The notes beneath the pieces were generated by a model. It made no database searches. It saw nothing but the letters and a program-made list of their open reading frames with translations, and was not told the DNA's origin. Shown one piece after another: positions 59,445 to 64,000 of a stretch of DNA of 64,000 bases (within the stretch, counting starts at the first letter, position 1; the number at the start of each line of letters is the position of its first letter). A program made the position numbers and the translations under genes. Source of the stretch: Burkholderia sp. L27(2015) (GTDB lineage: Bacteria; Pseudomonadota; Gammaproteobacteria; Burkholderiales; Burkholderiaceae); assembly GCF_009765705.1 (NCBI RefSeq), contig NZ_LMUX01000016.1:246837-310836 (forward strand), read 5' to 3'.

Positions 59445-61823
59445 ATGGATATTTCCGATCTCAAAGGCGTTGCCACCACGGATACGACCTACATCGGCAA
59501 GCGCGTGATCCGCAGCGAGGACGACAAGCTGCTGAAGGGCCAGGGCTCCTACGTCGACGACCTGCATTTGGTCGATATGCTGCACGGTGCCGTTTTGCGC
59601 AGCCCTCATGCGCACGCCATGATCCTCTCAATCGACTGTACTGCCGCGAAGGCGCTCAAGGGTGTGCATGCGGTGTACGTGCATGCCGACCTGCCCAAGC
59701 GCGCCCAGGGGCGCGCGCCGTCGATGCTGCCTAATCCTGCGATTCGGCTGGACCGTGCGCAGGAGATACTTTCTTCGAAAGAAGTGACCTTCGCCGGCGA
59801 GGGCGTAGCCTTCGTTGTGGCTGATAGCCGTTACATTGCCGAAGACGCATGCGCCTTGATCGAAGTCGAGTACGAGCCGTTGCCGGCCGTCGCCGACTGT
59901 CGCGCCGGTCTGCTCGCCGGCTCGCCCCTTTGCCACAGCGATGCCAAGGACAATATCGCGGCACATATCAACATCGGCTTCGGCGATGTGGATGCGGCCT
60001 TCCGCGATGCGCCTCATGTGGTAGAGGCGACCTACTGGCAGAACCGGGGTTCCGCGCACCCGATGGAGACGCGCGGTTACGTGGCCGAGTTTCATCAGGC
60101 CACGGAGCAGCTCACGGTGTGGTCGTCCGGGCAGGCGCCGCATCACGAGAAGAAAAACCTGGTTGAACTGCTGGAATGGGATCCGGAACGCTTGCGCGTC
60201 ATCATGAACGATGTAGGCGGTGGCTTCGGTCCCAAACTGCCGTTTTATCCGGAAGAGGCGTTGGTGGCCTTGGCGGCGGTGGCACTGAAGCGTCCCGTCA
60301 AGTGGATCGAAGACCGTAGAGAGCATTTTCTGTCGGTCACCCAGGAACGCGATCAATGGTGGACGGTTGGCCTCGCTCTCGATAGCGACGGCAAGATTCG
60401 CGGCATGCGACTGAACATGATTCACGACAACGGTGCGTTTTTGCCGTGGGGCGTAATTACGCCTTATATCTCGATCACGACGACACCTGGCCCTTATGTG
60501 ATCCCGGCGATGAGCGCCGACCTTGATGTGGTGTTCACCAACAAATGCGCGACGTCGCCGGTACGCGGCGCGGGTCGGCCGCAAGCCGTGTTCGCGATGG
60601 AACGAATTCTCGACAAGGCTGCCCGAGAGATCGGCATGGACCGCGCGGAACTGCGCCGTCGCAATCTGATTCAAAGCGCGCAGATGCCTTACGACGTCGG
60701 CTTTATCTATCGTGATGGCAAGCCGCTCAAATACGACAGCGGCGACTATCCCGCCTGCCAGCAGGCGGCACTTGAGCGCGCCGATTATGAAGGCTTTGCT
60801 GCCCGCAAGGCCGAGGCCCGCAAGCAGGGACGCTTCATTGGGATCGGCATGGGCAGTTATGTCGAAGGTACCGGCATGGGTCCATTTGAAGGTGCGACGG
60901 TACGGGTGCAAAGCAGTGGCCGCATCGCGGTGTTGACCGGTGCCTCGCCCCAGGGCCAAGGCCACAAGACGACATTCGCGCAAATCTGCGCCGAGCAGAT
61001 GGGCGTGCCGATGGAAAGCATCGACGTGATCACCGGCGACACCTCAGGCATTTCGATGGGGGTAGGTACATTTGCCAGTCGTGCAACGGTCAATGCGGGC
61101 AGCTCGATCTACCTTGCGGCGCAACTGGTGCGGGCAAAGCTCATTACGCTGGCGGCGTTCATGTTCAAGTGCGACGAAGCTGAGATCACGCTGACCAACG
61201 GCACTGCCGCGCAAAGCACCGTGCCGGGCAAATGCATGACCTACGGCGAACTGGCGAAAATATCCCAGGGCATGCCGGGCTTCTCGTTGCCGGCGGGCTT
61301 CACCGCGGGTCTGGAAGAAACCCAGTATTTCGCACCGACGCAGTCCACCTATTGCAATGGCACTGCGGTGGTCGAACTCGAAGTCGATCGCGAGACGGGG
61401 CATATCTCGATCCTGAATTACGTGATGGCACACGATTCCGGCAAGTTGATCAACCCCATGATCGTCGATGGCCAGGTGATCGGGGCGGTCGCGCACGGCA
61501 TTGGCAATGCCACGCTCGAGTGGATGCAATACGACGAAAACGCCCAACCGACCACGACCAACTTCGGCGAGTATTTGCTGCCGATGGCGACCGACGTGCC
61601 CAACATCGACATCGTCCACCTCGAGACGCCGTCGCCGCTGAACCCGCTCGGCGTCAAGGGCGCCGGCGAGGGCGGCACGATACCGGCGGCGGCGGCTATC
61701 GTGGCCGCTATCGAAGATGCCTTGTCCGAATACGGCGTCGAATTCACGGAATCGCCGCTCGTGCCACAGCGGGTGTTCCAGAAACTCAAGGAAGCCGGCG
61801 CCTTCGATCGAGCGCCGGGCTGA
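59445..61823 (+). CDS. Molybdopterin-binding large subunit, form II CoxL-like hydroxylase
   Basis: A 792-aa large subunit binding the molybdenum-cytosine dinucleotide cofactor. Family motifs: IGKRVIRSEDDKLLKGQGSYVDD near the start, VGGGFGPKLPFYPEE (about 261), SPVRGAGRPQA (about 371), ASPQGQGHKTTFAQI (about 503) and GVKGAGEGGTIPAAAAIV near the end (catalytic Glu). True CO dehydrogenase has AYxCSFR at the residue-371 loop; here it is PVRGAGR, so this is a form II enzyme oxidising something other than CO, probably hydroxylating an aromatic or heteroaromatic (possibly as CoA thioester). GGAG lies 7 bp before the ATG at 59445; upstream in-frame codons fall within the 2Fe-2S gene. Confidence 0.93.
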   Translation: MDISDLKGVATTDTTYIGKRVIRSEDDKLLKGQGSYVDDLHLVDMLHGAVLRSPHAHAMILSIDCTAAKALKGVHAVYVHADLPKRAQGRAPSMLPNPAIRLDRAQEILSSKEVTFAGEGVAFVVADSRYIAEDACALIEVEYEPLPAVADCRAGLLAGSPLCHSDAKDNIAAHINIGFGDVDAAFRDAPHVVEATYWQNRGSAHPMETRGYVAEFHQATEQLTVWSSGQAPHHEKKNLVELLEWDPERLRVIMNDVGGGFGPKLPFYPEEALVALAAVALKRPVKWIEDRREHFLSVTQERDQWWTVGLALDSDGKIRGMRLNMIHDNGAFLPWGVITPYISITTTPGPYVIPAMSADLDVVFTNKCATSPVRGAGRPQAVFAMERILDKAAREIGMDRAELRRRNLIQSAQMPYDVGFIYRDGKPLKYDSGDYPACQQAALERADYEGFAARKAEARKQGRFIGIGMGSYVEGTGMGPFEGATVRVQSSGRIAVLTGASPQGQGHKTTFAQICAEQMGVPMESIDVITGDTSGISMGVGTFASRATVNAGSSIYLAAQLVRAKLITLAAFMFKCDEAEITLTNGTAAQSTVPGKCMTYGELAKISQGMPGFSLPAGFTAGLEETQYFAPTQSTYCNGTAVVELEVDRETGHISILNYVMAHDSGKLINPMIVDGQVIGAVAHGIGNATLEWMQYDENAQPTTTNFGEYLLPMATDVPNIDIVHLETPSPLNPLGVKGAGEGGTIPAAAAIVAAIEDALSEYGVEFTESPLVPQRVFQKLKEAGAFDRAPG

Positions 61824-61899
61824 TTTTCGCGTCGATGCTTGCGCCGACCTCGATCGGCGCGGCCCAGATTCTTTTCTCCTCTCTATTGGTACTACAACC

Positions 61900-62634
61900 A
61901 TGACGACTGAATTCACCGCAACGACACATGGCTTCGAACGACGCATCACGCTGTCGCAGCCGCAACTGGGCAACACCTTGTCGCTTGAGGCGATGCGCGC
62001 GCTGGCCGCCGAAATTCGCCAAGCGGGCCGCGACGATAACCTGAAGATCATTCGCTTGAATGCCGAGGGCGCTAGTTTCTGTGGCGGTCGTGCGGTAAGC
62101 GCACCCCCCGCAAAAGCGCCCACGGCGGCGGAGTATCGTGGCATCGTCACCGAGCCTATCCTCGACGTCTATCGCGCCATGCACGAAAGCCAGATTCCTG
62201 TGCTGGCCGAAGTCCAGGGCGATGCCATCGGTTTTGGCTGTGCGTTGGTGGCCGCCTGCGACTTGGCGATCGCAGCGGACAGCGTGCGTTTCAGTTTGCC
62301 CGAGTTGCAGAAGAATCTGCCGCCGACGCTCGTGTTGTCGGTGCTGCGTTACAAGGTGCCGCCCAAGGCTGCAGCTCACATGGTTTACCTGACGGATACC
62401 ATAGACGCGGAAACGGCGAAGGATTGGGGTTTCGTCGCGGAAGTGGTGGGCGCCGACAGCTTGCGCAGTCGCGCCGATGCGATGGTGGCTTCGATCGGGT
62501 CGCGCGATCGTGTGGCAATCGCGGCGCTGAAGACGTATTTCCGGGAAATCGTCATCCCCGATTTTTCGCTCGCCAGCGAAGTCGCAGGTTTGAGCTTGGC
62601 AGTGGCGATGACGTCCATGCGTCGCGATAAATAA
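61900..62634 (+). CDS. Enoyl-CoA hydratase/isomerase (crotonase) family protein
   Basis: A 244-aa crotonase-fold protein. Segments: ASFCGGRAVSAPP (first oxyanion strand, with GG where the family has GxD), QGDAIGFGCALVAACDLAIAAD (second), and FSLPELQKNLPPTLVLSVL, which keeps one catalytic Glu. The second usual Glu is replaced in VPPKAAAHMVYL. It could therefore be a hydrolase of a keto-acyl-CoA or an isomerase rather than a hydratase. Its place after the molybdenum hydroxylase and before UbiD suggests that the pathway uses CoA thioesters. The ATG at 61900 is chosen as the start of the conserved region. Confidence 0.85.
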   Translation: MTTEFTATTHGFERRITLSQPQLGNTLSLEAMRALAAEIRQAGRDDNLKIIRLNAEGASFCGGRAVSAPPAKAPTAAEYRGIVTEPILDVYRAMHESQIPVLAEVQGDAIGFGCALVAACDLAIAADSVRFSLPELQKNLPPTLVLSVLRYKVPPKAAAHMVYLTDTIDAETAKDWGFVAEVVGADSLRSRADAMVASIGSRDRVAIAALKTYFREIVIPDFSLASEVAGLSLAVAMTSMRRDK

Positions 62635-62742
62635 AACTCGGTAAAACTCGCGCAGCATCGCTACCCATGCGATGTGCTTGGCTAAACACCGATAACGTAA
62701 TCCAGGCCGCCGAGTCGGTGGCGCTTTAAGGAATCGCTAGCA

Positions 62743-64000
62743 ATGACTGAACGAAAAGTAACAGACGCGCCGGGCGCGAAGTCTGACTATGCCGATCTAC
62801 ATGAACATATTGCCCGGCTCGATGCCGCTGGCTTGTTGTACCGGATCGATGAGCCTGTCAACAAAGACACCGAGATGCACCCGCTGGTGCGTTGGCAATT
62901 CCGTGGTGGCATCCCGGAAGCCGAGCGTAAGGCTTTCCTGTTCACCAATGTGGTCGACAGCAAAGGCCGTCGCTACGACATTCCAGTGATGGTCGGCGGC
63001 ATTGCGGCGAACCCGGAGATCTACCGCATCGGCATGAACGTGCCTAAGGTCAGCGATATCGGCGCCGCTTGGACCCACGCGATCGCCAACCCAATCCCGC
63101 CACAAATCGTGGAAACCGGTCCGGTGCACGACATCGTGATCGAGGGCAAGGATCTCGAAGGGCCCGGCAACGGTCTCGAGTCGCTGCCACTGCCGATTTC
63201 CACGCCGGGCTTCGACGCAGCGCCTTATATGACCATGACGGGCGTGATTTCGCGCGATCCCGAGACGGGCGTGCAAAATATGGGCACGTATCGCGGTCAC
63301 CTCAAATCCGCGACCCGGCTTGGCATGATGATGCTGGTCAACTTGCGTGCGGGCGGCCTCGACCATTGGCGTAAATTCGCGAAGTCGGGCACCCGGATGC
63401 CGGTCGCGATCGTCCTTGGTGCACCGCCCGTTGTGGCGTTCCAGGGACCGCAAAAGCTGCGTCCCGGCGTAGACGAACTGGGCGTGGCGGGCGGCCTGGC
63501 CGGCCAGGCCATTCGCGTCGTCAAAGGCCGCACCGTCGACCTGCTGGTGCCAGCCGAGGCGGAAATCGTGGTCGAAGGTTATGTCGACCCGACGTACCTC
63601 GAACCGGAAGGCCCCTTTGGCGAAAGCCACGGTTATGTGGCACTCGAAGACTACAACTTGGTCATCGAGGTGACGGCCATCACGCGGCGCCGCGACGCGG
63701 TTCTGACCTCGATCATTTCACAGGTGACGCCCTCGGAATCGAGTGTCGTCAAGCGGCTCGCTTATGAGCCGATGTTCCTCAGCCATTTGCGTGACCAGCT
63801 TGGCATCCGGGGCATCAAGAAAGTCGCGTTGCACGAGCCCCTGACCAACTTGCGCCGTTTTGTGTTCTTGCAATTCGAGCGTGGCACGCCGCGCAGCGAA
63901 GTCTGGCGTGCGCTTTACGGCACGATGTCGCTGCAAGCCGCGATCGGCAAGTTCGTTATCGCCATAGACGATGACATCGATCCCGATAACGCGGATGCGA
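62743..64000 (+). CDS. UbiD family decarboxylase (3' end beyond window)
   Basis: A UbiD-type (de)carboxylase using prenylated FMN, open to the right edge (419 codons seen; the family is about 450-510 aa). Catalytic residues: Arg in NMGTYRGHLKSATRLGM (about residue 182) and the Glu pair in LEPEGPFGESHGYV (about 287-297), forming the R-E-E set; TSIISQVTPSES and FERGTPRSEVWRALY follow. UbiD enzymes remove carboxylates from aromatic, heteroaromatic or unsaturated acids, and need a UbiX prenyltransferase, which is not in this window. Last gene seen in the operon started at 55865; the spacer before it contains a 10-bp tandem duplication (62632-62651). Confidence 0.93.
   Translation, partial: MTERKVTDAPGAKSDYADLHEHIARLDAAGLLYRIDEPVNKDTEMHPLVRWQFRGGIPEAERKAFLFTNVVDSKGRRYDIPVMVGGIAANPEIYRIGMNVPKVSDIGAAWTHAIANPIPPQIVETGPVHDIVIEGKDLEGPGNGLESLPLPISTPGFDAAPYMTMTGVISRDPETGVQNMGTYRGHLKSATRLGMMMLVNLRAGGLDHWRKFAKSGTRMPVAIVLGAPPVVAFQGPQKLRPGVDELGVAGGLAGQAIRVVKGRTVDLLVPAEAEIVVEGYVDPTYLEPEGPFGESHGYVALEDYNLVIEVTAITRRRDAVLTSIISQVTPSESSVVKRLAYEPMFLSHLRDQLGIRGIKKVALHEPLTNLRRFVFLQFERGTPRSEVWRALYGTMSLQAAIGKFVIAIDDDIDPDNADA

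Noticed and set aside
59628-60983. 451-aa frame on the minus strand opposite the molybdenum large subunit
   Set aside because: Antisense shadow without family features; the plus-strand gene has all motifs.
57279-61823. Aerobic CO dehydrogenase operon
   Set aside because: The large subunit has PVRGAGR in place of the AYxCSFR loop, so CO oxidation is not supported.

Overview
The window comes from a GC-rich (about 60%) betaproteobacterium, most probably Burkholderiaceae (Burkholderia sensu lato or a close relative). Reasons: a left-edge gene for the EF-P arginine rhamnosyltransferase EarP diverging from uvrC, the order uvrC - pgsA - tRNA-Gly - tRNA-Gly - tRNA-Cys, Gram-negative general porins, and many IclR/GntR-controlled aromatic or carboxylate catabolic clusters. 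I cannot name the species. No CRISPR array, rRNA or complete mobile element is visible.

Layout. 1-9.3 kb is core genome: earP (cut by the left edge), uvrC, pgsA, three tRNAs, a GNAT acetyltransferase, a MarR regulator behind a long palindrome, a Sco1-like copper lipoprotein, and trehalose genes otsB-otsA. 9.3-17.4 kb holds an ABC exporter, a family 4 glycosyltransferase, a membrane protein of unknown function, a Sel1-repeat protein, a class II aldolase and a general porin with a clear promoter. 17.5-23.5 kb is a catabolic locus: an amidohydrolase / MFS transporter / Asp-Glu-racemase-family operon diverging from an HpcH/HpaI aldolase, with an IclR regulator at each end and a palindromic operator in the central promoter. 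23.6-28.7 kb mixes a fasciclin protein, a stand-alone muconolactone-isomerase homologue, a crotonase, an AI-2E-family transporter and an AT-rich island with an orphan winged-helix gene that looks transposase-derived.

28.8-34 kb encodes two AspT-type aspartate:alanine exchangers and a PLP-dependent aspartate 4-decarboxylase. Together these make an electrogenic decarboxylation/antiport cycle. 34-38 kb encodes a FixL/FixJ-like sensor-regulator pair, a single-domain receiver and a SYLF lipoprotein; two identical 18-bp palindromes mark the last two promoters. 39-48.6 kb is one compact operon joining a tripartite RND efflux pump to a complete PqiABC (MCE) lipid-transport set, with overlapping or near-overlapping genes.

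48.6-50.7 kb has a potassium channel and a frameshifted DJ-1/PfpI gene. 50.7-64 kb is a second catabolic region. A porin, an NCS2 permease and an AAHS-family aromatic acid transporter run one way. Past a GntR/FCD regulator, a carboxymuconolactone-decarboxylase homologue, an enol-lactonase-like hydrolase, CoxG, a three-subunit molybdenum hydroxylase of form II type, a crotonase and a UbiD decarboxylase (cut by the right edge) run the other. The set suits breakdown of a carboxylated aromatic or heteroaromatic (furan-, pyrrole- or pyridine-type) acid; the substrate is not settled by sequence.

A window-wide oddity is the many short (10-15 bp) direct tandem duplications in intergenic spacers and some coding linkers.
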